From NCBI RefSeq assembly GCF_044904665.1, contig NZ_JADIKM010000001.1, positions 1-64,000 of the forward strand: 64,000 bases of DNA, in the 5' to 3' direction. A program made the translations under genes and the position numbers. The notes under the pieces are model-generated. The model saw only the letters and a program-made list of their open reading frames with translations. It was not told where the DNA came from and did not search any database. Below are positions 36,697 through 44,775 of the stretch, in pieces; position 1 is the first letter of the stretch; every line of letters begins with the position of its first letter. The DNA is from Dyella_A ginsengisoli (GTDB lineage Bacteria > Pseudomonadota > Gammaproteobacteria > Xanthomonadales > Rhodanobacteraceae).

Positions 36697-36734
36697 GAAA
36701 AACCCCCGCCGTTGCGGGCGGGGGTTGTTCTTTT
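36697..36734 (+). terminator. strong intrinsic terminator
   Basis: AACCCCCGCC (36701-36710) and GGCGGGGGTT (36717-36726) form a perfect 10-base stem, followed by GTTCTTTT and preceded by GAAAA. It ends the short unit containing the 26-codon ORF. On the minus strand it also has T's, so it may work both ways. Confidence 0.8.
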
Positions 36735-36950
36735 ACAACTCAGACGATTTACCCGACTGGGCAAGGTGCGTTGGCGCGCTCCAAACCTGTGCCGGGATAC
36801 CGGGTAGCGGACACTGGAACATCCGACTATCACCGAGCAAGAGCTTTGTCAACCCCTTCGAGCGCTGACGCGAGGATTAATTCATATCCTGCGTCAGCTG
36901 TCAAAGACCTTGCTCACAAACGGTGCGTTCCTCTTTTACGAGGACTTCGT
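36735..36950. other. structured non-coding leader region
   Basis: No credible protein gene. The right half (36835-36915) is an imperfect long inverted repeat: outer arms GAGCAAG/CTTGCTC (36835-36841 with 36909-36915), CTTTG/CAAAG, and an inner 13-pair hairpin GCTGACGC-g-AGGAT (36864-36877) with ATCCTGCGTCAGC (36886-36898). It could be a structured RNA, an attachment-type site or the end of a miniature element. Confidence 0.5.
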
Positions 36951-37052
36951 ATGACCTTGAGCAGGCCAGTGCCCGTTCGTGCATACGTCCGTCGCCGTTT
37001 CGGCCGGACCGAGCACGTGCGCAAGCACTTCCGTTCATATCCACGGCGTTGA
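36951..37052 (+). CDS. candidate 33-residue arginine-rich peptide
   Basis: ATG-started, with GAGGA 6-7 bases upstream. The product has 10 arginines in 33 residues and an internal duplication, VRAYVRRRFGR and VRKHFRSYPRR. It lies 63 bases before the unrecognised 318-residue gene, with a GC hairpin (37078-37097) between them. It could be a small nucleic-acid-binding protein or a leader peptide whose translation controls the downstream gene. Not recognised as a named family. Confidence 0.45.
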   Translation: MTLSRPVPVRAYVRRRFGRTEHVRKHFRSYPRR

Positions 37053-37077
37053 CCGTATACACAGCGGACTTGGGATC

Positions 37078-37097
37078 GGGGCTGGGACGCCAGCCCC
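37078..37097 (+). promoter_or_regulatory. GC hairpin before the ribosome site of the islet gene
   Basis: GGGGCTGG-GACG-CCAGCCCC is a perfect 8-base stem with a 4-base loop, 7 bases before AAAGG and 18 before the GTG start. No T-run follows, so it would act on translation or RNA stability rather than as a terminator. Confidence 0.5.
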
Positions 37098-37115
37098 AAG
37101 CGAAAGGTTATAGAG

Positions 37116-38072
37116 GTGCTCGTTCATCGAGAACATCTCATGAAGCGCATCTTGAAACTTGAAAGGCACCTTCCGGAGTTCGAGGACGGTGAGTTGGTTC
37201 GTGCCGTCATGGACATGGAGGATATAAGCAGCGAGCTGCTCAAGCGGTTTGGGTTCGTTGAGCCGTTCGACGTCGGCCAAGTAGTGCTACCCAGCGTTCA
37301 TCTGGGTCCCGCTGCGCGACGGAACGCGAGCGGGTATGAAGTTGTACACCGCGATCAGCCGATGCAAGAAATGACACGGCTGCAATCTTGGAAGCGCATG
37401 GAATGGCATGGTCGCGACAAGATTGAAGTTGAAGACTTCATTCAGCGAACTTACCGGCGCTATCCACGCACTTACGTTGCCGGCGAAGGAGTGGAGTTCA
37501 CGATCATGGCGAGGCCCGATGGGTCCAAGGTGATCGCCTCTCCCCCCTACCACCCCACCGAGGATGCGGATTCACTACTCATGGCCGCAAACCTAGTCAT
37601 TGAGGGCTTTGCGGGAGTGGAGTTCGTTCGCGCCGAACTGTTGCCGCCACTACGTGTTCCAGTCAAGCGACTGAATTGGGAAATCTTCCCGCAGGGTCGC
37701 GTGCCTTGGGACCAGGTCAAGAAGGAAGTTGACCGGGTGACTGAAAGGGCGCCCGCATCGGTGAAGCCTGTAATCCGTGCGCGCGTAGATGCAGTTCAGC
37801 AGTACGGACCGGACTTTGCGGCGATTGGGCGCGCTGGATTCGATGGGTACTGGGTGTTCGGCTTCACCAACCACGGCTTATACGTGCTCGAGAGCCGGAT
37901 GCTAGACAACGCCACATATGTGCTGGATGCCGATTGGCAAGTTGTCTCTCAGTTGACGAAGGCAGAAGTCATCAACAGCGATCTAGCAGTTGCCCGCTTG
38001 ATCCATGATGGCAGCTGGGCAGAAAAGCTCGACCGTGTGTTACGCCACGTGCTGTCTACCAAGGCGGCGTAA
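37116..38072 (+). CDS. unrecognised islet protein
   Basis: 318 residues from a GTG with AAAGG upstream. An ATG eight codons later (37140) is an alternative. The protein is soluble and mixed alpha/beta, without a signal peptide or membrane segment. The N-terminal 60 residues are acidic and helical, the middle has EWHGRDKIEVEDFIQRTYRRYP, and the C-terminal third has GYWVFGF, NATYVLD-DWQ and a closing tryptophan-bearing helix. I cannot assign a family. Codon use and GC are unlike the neighbours, and it ends in its own strong terminator, which suggests horizontal acquisition. A defence or selfish-element role is possible but unproven. Confidence 0.75.
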   Translation: MLVHREHLMKRILKLERHLPEFEDGELVRAVMDMEDISSELLKRFGFVEPFDVGQVVLPSVHLGPAARRNASGYEVVHRDQPMQEMTRLQSWKRMEWHGRDKIEVEDFIQRTYRRYPRTYVAGEGVEFTIMARPDGSKVIASPPYHPTEDADSLLMAANLVIEGFAGVEFVRAELLPPLRVPVKRLNWEIFPQGRVPWDQVKKEVDRVTERAPASVKPVIRARVDAVQQYGPDFAAIGRAGFDGYWVFGFTNHGLYVLESRMLDNATYVLDADWQVVSQLTKAEVINSDLAVARLIHDGSWAEKLDRVLRHVLSTKAA

Positions 38073-38077
38073 CCAAG

Positions 38078-38108
38078 AGCCCCGGCGTGATGCCGGGGCT
38101 TTTTTTTT
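38078..38108 (+). terminator. strong intrinsic terminator of the islet gene
   Basis: AGCCCCGGC (38078-38086) and GCCGGGGCT (38092-38100) form a perfect 9-base stem with a 5-base loop, directly followed by eight T. Confidence 0.92.
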
Positions 38109-38167
38109 GGTGAAGCATCCCAGCAAAAGGAAGCCTTCGAAGCCTTCTCGCAAGAAAGAAAGCTAGG

Positions 38168-38208
38168 GGTCAGGTTCGCCTTTAGCAGATAGAAAAAGCG
38201 TCCCGACC
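38168..38208. repeat. REP-like remnant at the islet edge
   Basis: GGGGTCAGGTTCGC at the left and GCGTCCCGACCC at the right resemble the GGGTC-armed repetitive extragenic palindromes linked to RAYT transposases in this class of bacteria. Only the short arms match and no second copy is in the window. Confidence 0.25.
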
Positions 38209-38251
38209 CGGGTTTTCTCAAACGCCAACTGCGGGGAGCTTCAGTGACAGA

Positions 38252-39091
38252 TCAACCGTGATCGAAGGAGGACCGCAGCACCGGCCCAGCACCTTCGGTA
38301 TAGCTGCCATCGTCAGCGAGCGCATCGGCCGTGGCCAGGCTGGGCTTGTCGACCCACGGTGCCGGTGTGTACGGACCGGGCACATAGGTGCGCCACACGC
38401 GCTCGACCGGGGCAGCGCCGGACTCGTTGAGGGTGTAGACGATGGGCACGTGCACGGTCCAGCTGTCCTGACCAGCGAGCTTGCCGGTGGCGGGCACTCG
38501 GTAGGTCCAGCGGCGGGCGGCGTCGAGTGACGCCTTGGCCATCAGTTGGCGGTATTTCTGGAGCACACCGTCCGGCCCGGTGTTCTCCAGATTGACCTGC
38601 TCGGCCATGGCGTCGGTGACGTGGCCGTCGCGGTCGACGTGCAGCGCCAGGTAAACCGCCCCCTGCACGCGGGCCTTGATCGCCGCGGGCGGATAGTGCG
38701 GAGCGATCTTCTTCTGGTTTTCGCTGTACAGATCGTCGGGGGTATCCGCGTTATCGCTGCCGAATGTGGCGCCCTTGATGCGCGCGGTGAAGTTGCCGTC
38801 CGCGTTCTTCGTGAGGATCACCCGTACGTGCATGCTCGCCTTGGCGACGACCGGCTGACCGTCGCGCAGTACCGGATCGAAGCGCCACGTCAGTGCCACC
38901 TTGCGCACCAGATCGGCGATGGGTTGGCCGTACTTTTCCGGATGCTCCACGGTGGCGAGCTGCACCGCGCCGTCCTGGGCCAGCACGATGGTGCCGTCGA
39001 CCACGGCCGAGGTTTCCAGATTCTTGGTGGGGCCGGCATGGACGGCTGCCGCGGTTAGGGCGAGCAGTGCGCCGAGCATGAGTTTCTTCAT
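38252..39091 (-). CDS. exported TonB C-terminal domain protein
   Basis: 279 residues with a signal peptide (about 1-19, cut near VHA-G) and a C-terminal TonB-like domain starting PHYPPAAIKARVQGAVYLALHV (about 155 on). Unlike true TonB it has a cleavable-looking signal and no proline-rich periplasm-spanning linker, so it may be a secreted relative of the energy transducers. The start at 39091 has GGAAGG upstream, and the open frame beyond it is not used. Last core gene to the right of the islet. Confidence 0.78.
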   Translation of the reverse strand: MKKLMLGALLALTAAAVHAGPTKNLETSAVVDGTIVLAQDGAVQLATVEHPEKYGQPIADLVRKVALTWRFDPVLRDGQPVVAKASMHVRVILTKNADGNFTARIKGATFGSDNADTPDDLYSENQKKIAPHYPPAAIKARVQGAVYLALHVDRDGHVTDAMAEQVNLENTGPDGVLQKYRQLMAKASLDAARRWTYRVPATGKLAGQDSWTVHVPIVYTLNESGAAPVERVWRTYVPGPYTPAPWVDKPSLATADALADDGSYTEGAGPVLRSSFDHG

Positions 39092-39319
39092 GGGTGCCTT
39101 CCTTGGTGGGTGGGTTGCGTTCGTGAGCGCGAGGCGGGCCTCGCTTGTTGCTGATCCTGTTCGTCCCGCAATGTCGAGCGCGGGCCACCGAGCTGTCAAC
39201 AATGAGCGCCGGAGCTTCCTTGCTGACGGTTCTCCCGCTCCGATGCGTCCCGGCGAGACGTCTCACGCGGTGAGATTCGTCACCGCTCTACTGCGATGCC
39301 CGCCTATGCGAGCCACGCC

Positions 39320-41746
39320 ATGAACGCCCTGATCGATCCGGCCCACCGCGCCGACGAGGCTGCCGCCGATGAACTGGTGCTGCGCGGTCCCGCCGACGGC
39401 GGCGCGCTGGCGGCGCGCCTGGCCAAACGCTACGCGGGCCGGGTGACCGGCTCGTTCGTGGTGCCGGGGCGCGAAGGCACTTACGAGCCGCTGCCGAAGG
39501 ATCTGCCGCCGGCGCTGGCGAACGCGCTGCGCGCCCGAGGCATCACCCAGCTCTACAGGCACCAGGGCGAGGCGTGGGCGGCGGCGCAGGCGGGGGCGCA
39601 CGTGGCGGTGGTGACACCGACGGCGTCGGGCAAGTCGCTGTGCTACACGCTGCCGGTGGTGGCCGCGGCGATGCAAGGCCAGGCCAAGGCGCTGTACCTG
39701 TTTCCCACCAAGGCGCTAGCGCAGGACCAGGTGGCCGAGCTGCTGGAGCTCAACCGTGCCGGCGAGCTGGGGGTGAAGGCGTTCACCTTCGACGGCGACA
39801 CGCCGGGCGACGCGCGGCAGGCGATCCGCCTGCACGGCGACATCGTGGTGAGCAATCCGGACATGCTGCACCAGGCGATCCTGCCGCATCACACCAAATG
39901 GGCGCAGTTCTTCGAGAACCTGCGCTACGTGGTGATCGACGAGGTGCACAGCTACCGCGGCGTGTTCGGCTCGCACGTGGCCAACGTGATCCGCCGGCTC
40001 AAGCGGATCTGCGCGTTCTACGGCGTGCGCCCGCAGTTCATCCTGTGCTCGGCGACCATCGGCAACCCGCAGCAGCACGCCGAGGCGCTGATCGAGGCGC
40101 CGGTGCATGCGATCACCGAATCGGGCGCGCCATCGGGCGACCGCCACGTGCTGCTGTGGAATCCGCCGGTGGTGAACCCTGATCTGGGCCTGCGCGCCTC
40201 GGCGCGTTCGCAGAGCAACCGCATTGCGCGGTTGGCGATCAAGGCGGGGCTGAAGACGCTGGTTTTCGCGCAGAGCCGCAGCATGGTGGAGGTGCTCACC
40301 AAGTATCTGAAGGACGTGTTCGACCACGATCCGCGCAAGCCGCCGCGCATCCGCGCCTACCGCGGCGGCTACCTGCCGACCGAGCGACGCGAGGCCGAGC
40401 GGGCGATGCGCACGGGCAGCATCGACGGCATCGTCAGCACCTCCGCGCTGGAGCTGGGCGTGGACATCGGCGCACTGGATGCCGTGGTGCTCAACGGCTA
40501 CCCCGGCTCGGTGGCGGCGACCTGGCAGCGCTTCGGCCGCGCCGGTCGTCGGCAGCAATCCGCGCTGGGCGTGCTGGTGGCCAGTTCCGATCCGCTGGAT
40601 CAATATCTGGTGCGCCATCCGGAATTCTTCCAGGGCGCGCCGCCGGAGCATGCGCGCATCGCGCCGGACCAGCCGCTGATCCTGCTTGACCACATCCGCT
40701 GCGCCGCGTTCGAGCTGGCGTTCGTCGGCCACGAAGTGTTCGGCAACGAGGTTTCCACGCCGTGGCTGGAGGTGCTGGGCGAGGAAGGCGTGCTGCACCG
40801 CGAGGGCGATCGCTGGGAATGGATCGCTGACAGCTACCCCGCCAACGCGGTGTCGCTGCGCTCGGTGGCCGACGGCAACTTCGTGGTGGTGGACCGCACC
40901 GGCGGACGCCAGACCATCCTCGCCGAGGTGGACTATTCCGCCGCCGCGCTCACCCTGTACGAAGGCGCGATCCACATGATCCAGGCCACGCCCTACCAGG
41001 TGGAGCGGCTGGACTGGGACGGCCGCAAGGCCTACGTCACGCGCACCCACGTCGACTACTACACCGACGCCATCGACTACACCAAGCTCAAGGTGCTGGA
41101 CGCCTTCGGCAGCGCGCCGGCCGGCCGCGGCCAGGCGCACCACGGCGAGGTGCACGTGGTGCGCCGCGTGGCCGGCTACAAGAAGATCCGCTACTACACG
41201 CACGAGAACATCGGCTACGGCCCGGTGAACCTGCCCGACCAGGAGCTGCACACCACTGCGGTGTGGTGGCAGCTCACCCAGCGCGCGCTGGAGCAGGCGC
41301 TCGACCAGCGCCAGCAGGCGCTGGATGGCTTTCTCGGTGCGGCGTACGCGCTGCACATCGTCGCCACCGTGGCGGTGATGGCCGAAGCGCGCGACCTGCA
41401 GAAGTCCGTCGGCAGCGGCGACGGCGCGTGGTTCGTCAGCAGCGACGCCAGCGGCCGCGGCCAGCTGCGCGGCGCCGACGGCCAGCCCACCGCGCTCAGC
41501 CCCGATGCGCCCTTCACGCCCACGGTCTATCTGTACGACGCGTTCCCCGGCGGCGTGGGGCTGAGCGCGCCGCTGTTCGAGCGGCGCGAGGATCTGGTGG
41601 CGCTGGCGCAGTCGCTGGTGGAGCGTTGCGACTGCAGCCACGGCTGTCCCGCATGCGTGGGGCCGATCCTCGCCGCCGACGAGTCGGCCGCCCACTCGCC
41701 CAAGGCGCTGGCGGCGCGCGTGCTCGCCCTGCTGGCCAGCCTGTGA
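39320..41746 (+). CDS. mrfA: DEAD/DEAH-box helicase with DUF1998 (MrfA/YprA-like)
   Basis: About 808 residues. Superfamily 2 helicase core: TPTASGKSL (Walker A, about 98-106), IDEVHSYRG (motif II, about 205), SATIGNP (motif III), TSALELGVDIG and QRFGRAGR (motifs V and VI). The C-terminal DUF1998/MZB region has a four-cysteine cluster CDCSHGCPAC (about 770-779). This layout is that of B. subtilis MrfA, which with the exonuclease MrfB removes mitomycin C adducts. The next gene is a MrfB-like nuclease overlapping by three bases. An ATG at 39296 is an alternative start. Confidence 0.85.
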   Translation: MNALIDPAHRADEAAADELVLRGPADGGALAARLAKRYAGRVTGSFVVPGREGTYEPLPKDLPPALANALRARGITQLYRHQGEAWAAAQAGAHVAVVTPTASGKSLCYTLPVVAAAMQGQAKALYLFPTKALAQDQVAELLELNRAGELGVKAFTFDGDTPGDARQAIRLHGDIVVSNPDMLHQAILPHHTKWAQFFENLRYVVIDEVHSYRGVFGSHVANVIRRLKRICAFYGVRPQFILCSATIGNPQQHAEALIEAPVHAITESGAPSGDRHVLLWNPPVVNPDLGLRASARSQSNRIARLAIKAGLKTLVFAQSRSMVEVLTKYLKDVFDHDPRKPPRIRAYRGGYLPTERREAERAMRTGSIDGIVSTSALELGVDIGALDAVVLNGYPGSVAATWQRFGRAGRRQQSALGVLVASSDPLDQYLVRHPEFFQGAPPEHARIAPDQPLILLDHIRCAAFELAFVGHEVFGNEVSTPWLEVLGEEGVLHREGDRWEWIADSYPANAVSLRSVADGNFVVVDRTGGRQTILAEVDYSAAALTLYEGAIHMIQATPYQVERLDWDGRKAYVTRTHVDYYTDAIDYTKLKVLDAFGSAPAGRGQAHHGEVHVVRRVAGYKKIRYYTHENIGYGPVNLPDQELHTTAVWWQLTQRALEQALDQRQQALDGFLGAAYALHIVATVAVMAEARDLQKSVGSGDGAWFVSSDASGRGQLRGADGQPTALSPDAPFTPTVYLYDAFPGGVGLSAPLFERREDLVALAQSLVERCDCSHGCPACVGPILAADESAAHSPKALAARVLALLASL

Positions 41747-42603
41747 GCGCGCTGCGCGACCGCCTGCGCGGGCTACGCGCGCAGGCCGGCTTGCCTACGC
41801 CCGCTGCCGCGGCGCCGCCGGCGATGCGAAGCGCCGAGGAGCTGCGCCAGTTGCTGGGCGTGCGCGTGCGTGCGTCAGCGCGATCCGCGCCCTTCCCCGC
41901 GCGCGACCGCGCGCTGTTTGGCGAAGAGATCGCGCCGGGCCTGCGCTACACCGAAGAGCACGCCGAGTGGCCCGAACCGCCCGCGCCCATTGACACCCGC
42001 TTCGCCCGCCGCGAGGACACCATCGACCCGGCGCGCCTGCTGCACTTCGACACCGAGACCACCGGCCTGGCCGGCGGCACCGGCACCCGCGCCTTCATGA
42101 TCGGCGCGGCCGACTGGCACGGCGGCGGGCTGCGCCTGCGCCAGCTCACCATCACCACGATGGCCGCCGAGCCGGCGATGCTGCGCACCTTCGCCCACTG
42201 GCTCGACCCGCAGCGCGTGCTCGTGAGCTACAACGGCAAGTGCTACGACGCGCCGCTACTGGCCACGCGCTACCGCCTCGCCCGGCTGGCCAATCCGCTG
42301 GCCGGGCTCGACCACCTGGACCTGCTGCATCCGGTGCGCCGCCACTGGAAAGGCCAGTGGGAAAACTGCCGCCTCGCCACGGCCGAACTCCAGCTGCTGG
42401 GCGTGCTGCGCGAAGACGACCTGCCCGGATCGGAAGCGCCGGCCGCATGGCTCACCTACCTGCGCGGCGGCCCGGCGACCAACCTGCGCCGCGTCGCCGC
42501 GCACAACGCGCAGGATCTGAAGAGCCTGGCCGGCGTGCTGCTGCGGCTGTCGGCGCTGGGCGCTGACTCATGCGCCATGGCGAACAAGGACCGGGAATCC
42601 TGA
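41743..42603 (+). CDS. mrfB: RNase H-like exonuclease (MrfB/YprB-like)
   Basis: 286 residues from a GTG overlapping the helicase stop (GTGA). The central domain is a DEDD-type 3'-5' exonuclease of the RNase_H_2 kind: LHFDTETTGLAGGTGTR (first two acids, about 102-105), SYNGKCYDAPLL, DLLHPVRRHW and a final AHNAQDLKSL. The first 80 residues are a variable linker. B. subtilis MrfB works with MrfA in UvrABC-independent repair of DNA adducts. The same job is inferred here from tight coupling to the helicase. Confidence 0.8.
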   Translation: MSALRDRLRGLRAQAGLPTPAAAAPPAMRSAEELRQLLGVRVRASARSAPFPARDRALFGEEIAPGLRYTEEHAEWPEPPAPIDTRFARREDTIDPARLLHFDTETTGLAGGTGTRAFMIGAADWHGGGLRLRQLTITTMAAEPAMLRTFAHWLDPQRVLVSYNGKCYDAPLLATRYRLARLANPLAGLDHLDLLHPVRRHWKGQWENCRLATAELQLLGVLREDDLPGSEAPAAWLTYLRGGPATNLRRVAAHNAQDLKSLAGVLLRLSALGADSCAMANKDRES

Positions 42604-42669
42604 GGCCGTCATTTCCGCGGCTGTCAACAGGCGAGCGCCAGATCATTCATTGCTTCATGAAGCCAATGG

Positions 42670-42757
42670 ATCCCCGCTTTCGCGGGGATGACGAGCAGAA
42701 ATGGTTCTCCGTTTGACCAGACGTTCTCCTGTCGATAACGCTGCGGGGATGACGAGC
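42670..42757. repeat. GGATCCCCGC-type intergenic repeats
   Basis: ATCCCCGC-TTTC-GCGGGGAT (42670-42689) is a perfect hairpin followed by GACGAGCA. A second partial copy, GCGGGGATGACGAGCA, is at 42743-42758. Similar hairpins ending GGGATGACG are a common interspersed repeat of proteobacterial genomes. Confidence 0.6.
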
Positions 42758-42841
42758 AAAAAGAGCAGCGGACTGTTCGCTAGAAAGATCTCATCTTGTT
42801 GAATGTATTGTTGCCAGGCGCTCAGTCGATCGCCTGATCCT

Positions 42842-43771
42842 TTACCGGGGACGGTGCCGGCGGCCCAGCACGCTGGCCAGCAGGGCGAGCAGGGCGAGCA
42901 ACGCGATGACGCCGTAGAGCAGCGTTTCGCCGCGCGCCGCTGCGCCGTCCGGGCGGTCGCTGCCCAGCAGGAAAACCAGCGCCCGACCGCCCGACGCGTC
43001 GACCGGCAGCACCCAGCCCGGCTGCTCGCGATCGGTGCCCGGCACGCCGAGCGCGCGGCCGTTCGGCGGCAGCGCGTCATTCGGCGGCAGCGTGCCGGCC
43101 AGCTCGGGCAGCGACTGCACCGCCCATCCCGGCAGCGTGTGCTGCGTGGCCATCACGAAGCCGGCGCCGCCGGACACCACCACGGCGGCGGGCACGCCGG
43201 TGTGGCGCGCCACGAGGGCCGGATACGACTCGCCGACCGTCTGCACCGCCACCAGCGCGCCCTGCACGATGCCGCCGCGCAGCAGCGGGTGCACGCTGAC
43301 CCACAGCAGCTTGCCGTCGAACACCCACGCGCCCTGGCTGGGCTTGCCCGAGGCCAGCGCGGTGGTGACCAGCGGATCGCGCTGGATCGAGGCCTTGTCC
43401 TTCAGCAGCACGCCGTCGAGCGCGGCGGGCATACCCTGCGCGTCGAGCACCATCGCCACGTCGTAACCGTGCCGGCGTGCGTTGAGCAGGTCGCTGATCG
43501 AGGCGCGGTCGATGCCGCCGCCCAGAGCCGCATTGGGCTGCAGCGACTGCACCACGTAGTCGACGAAGGCCGGATCCTGCGCCAGCGCCTCGGCGTGCAG
43601 CGAGAGCACCTGCAGCGCCGCGGCCTGCGCATCGTGCGCCACGGTCACGGCCCGTTGCATCCGCTCCATGGACTGCGCCTGTGCAGTCTGCGCTGCCTGC
43701 CAGTGCACGGCGTATGCGGCGCCTGCGGCCAGTAACACGATCAACAACGGCCGCACGATGCGCGTGATCAC
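42842..43771 (-). CDS. membrane protein with Cache-like periplasmic sensor region
   Basis: 309 residues. N-terminal membrane segment (about 5-22), a periplasmic region of about 250 residues resembling a Cache-type sensor (DVAMVLDAQGMPAALDG, SQGAWVFDGKLLWVSVHPL) and a second membrane helix near the C terminus (LLYGVIALLALLALLASVL). It stops after a few basic residues, so no kinase, GGDEF or chemotaxis output follows. Its first four bases overlap the cupredoxin stop, so it belongs to the exported redox cluster. Perhaps a sensor stripped of its output, or a partner of another protein. Confidence 0.65.
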   Translation of the reverse strand: MITRIVRPLLIVLLAAGAAYAVHWQAAQTAQAQSMERMQRAVTVAHDAQAAALQVLSLHAEALAQDPAFVDYVVQSLQPNAALGGGIDRASISDLLNARRHGYDVAMVLDAQGMPAALDGVLLKDKASIQRDPLVTTALASGKPSQGAWVFDGKLLWVSVHPLLRGGIVQGALVAVQTVGESYPALVARHTGVPAAVVVSGGAGFVMATQHTLPGWAVQSLPELAGTLPPNDALPPNGRALGVPGTDREQPGWVLPVDASGGRALVFLLGSDRPDGAAARGETLLYGVIALLALLALLASVLGRRHRPR

Positions 43772-44685
43772 GGCGCGCTCCCCACGTCGATCTCGGTAAG
43801 CACGCGCGGACGCACCGCCTGCACGCTGACGCTCACCTCGCCGCTGGCCGGCAGCGTGATCGCCTTGACGCCCAGCGCGCCGCGCGGGTTCCAGAAGTAG
43901 AGTTTGCCCGCGCCGGCGGGCAGCCCGCGAAGCACGAAGCGGCCGTCCGCGCCGACCTTGGCCGCATAGGCGCTGGGCACCACCAGCACGTCGGTCTCCA
44001 TCGAGCGGTGCACGTTGCAGCTCACCAGCACCACGCCGGCGCGGTTGAGCACCCGGTCGGCGCTCTGCCCCGGCGCCTGGTAGCCGAGATCGAAGCTGCT
44101 GCCCGGCGTTACCGAAAACACGTTGTGGCGCACCTCGTCCTGGTTGACGAAGCGCACCGTGCTGCCGATCGGCACCGCCATCGCCGCCGGTTTGAAGTCG
44201 CGATTGAGCGTGTAGATGTTGAAGCGCCCCGCGCGCGGACGCGGCGCACCGGACGCGGGCACGTAGTACACGACGCTGTCGACCAGCTCGCCCGGCACCA
44301 GCGCCTGGCCGCGGCCCGCAGTGAGGGTGAGGCGACCGCGCAACTCCAGCGCGGCGTCGCTCGCGGCGGCAGCGGGGTTGGGCGACAGCACGGCGGTCTT
44401 TGACGGCGCGCGCGCGGCGACCGCAACCGGCTTGCGCGTCTCGGGCGGTGCCGCAGGCTCGGGAAGTGACGGCGCCGCCGCCGCCGGAACGGTCGCCACG
44501 GTGGGCGCAGCGGCAGCAGTCGGAGCGGCGTGAGGCGCAGCGGACGGTGCGGGCGACGGCGTAGTCGCCCGTGACTCAGGCGTTTGCACCGTTGGAACCG
44601 GCGGCGGCGCGACCGGCGCGCGTACCGGGGCGCACGCAGCGAGGGCCGCGAGCGCACCCAGCAGGCACGAGCGATGAAAGTTCAT
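43768..44685 (-). CDS. cupredoxin-like lipoprotein (methylamine-utilisation type)
   Basis: 305 residues. A lipobox (LAAC, Cys18) gives an outer-membrane or periplasmic lipoprotein. An alanine and proline-rich linker of about 100 residues leads to a plastocyanin-like domain with all four type 1 copper ligands in order: His in DEVRHNVFS, then Cys, His and Met in SCNVHRSM. A short carboxypeptidase-regulatory-like beta domain closes it. It would shuttle electrons or bind copper next to the exported hemoglobin encoded upstream. GGGGA precedes the ATG at 44685. Confidence 0.8.
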   Translation of the reverse strand: MNFHRSCLLGALAALAACAPVRAPVAPPPVPTVQTPESRATTPSPAPSAAPHAAPTAAAAPTVATVPAAAAPSLPEPAAPPETRKPVAVAARAPSKTAVLSPNPAAAASDAALELRGRLTLTAGRGQALVPGELVDSVVYYVPASGAPRPRAGRFNIYTLNRDFKPAAMAVPIGSTVRFVNQDEVRHNVFSVTPGSSFDLGYQAPGQSADRVLNRAGVVLVSCNVHRSMETDVLVVPSAYAAKVGADGRFVLRGLPAGAGKLYFWNPRGALGVKAITLPASGEVSVSVQAVRPRVLTEIDVGSAP

Positions 44686-44775
44686 GAGTTGTCCCCTGTT
44701 CCTGCGCCCGCAGGCGCCTTGAAAACCATGCATCGCGGACGAGGTACGAACGCCGCGTCCGCGATGCGCAGTGCG

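Noticed and set aside
36735..38072. Retron or reverse-transcriptase cassette
   Set aside because: A structured RNA-like repeat precedes a protein gene, but the protein has no YxDD motif or other reverse-transcriptase feature.
38111..38167. 18-codon lysine-rich ORF after the islet terminator
   Set aside because: It begins directly after the T-run with no ribosome site or promoter. Likely chance.
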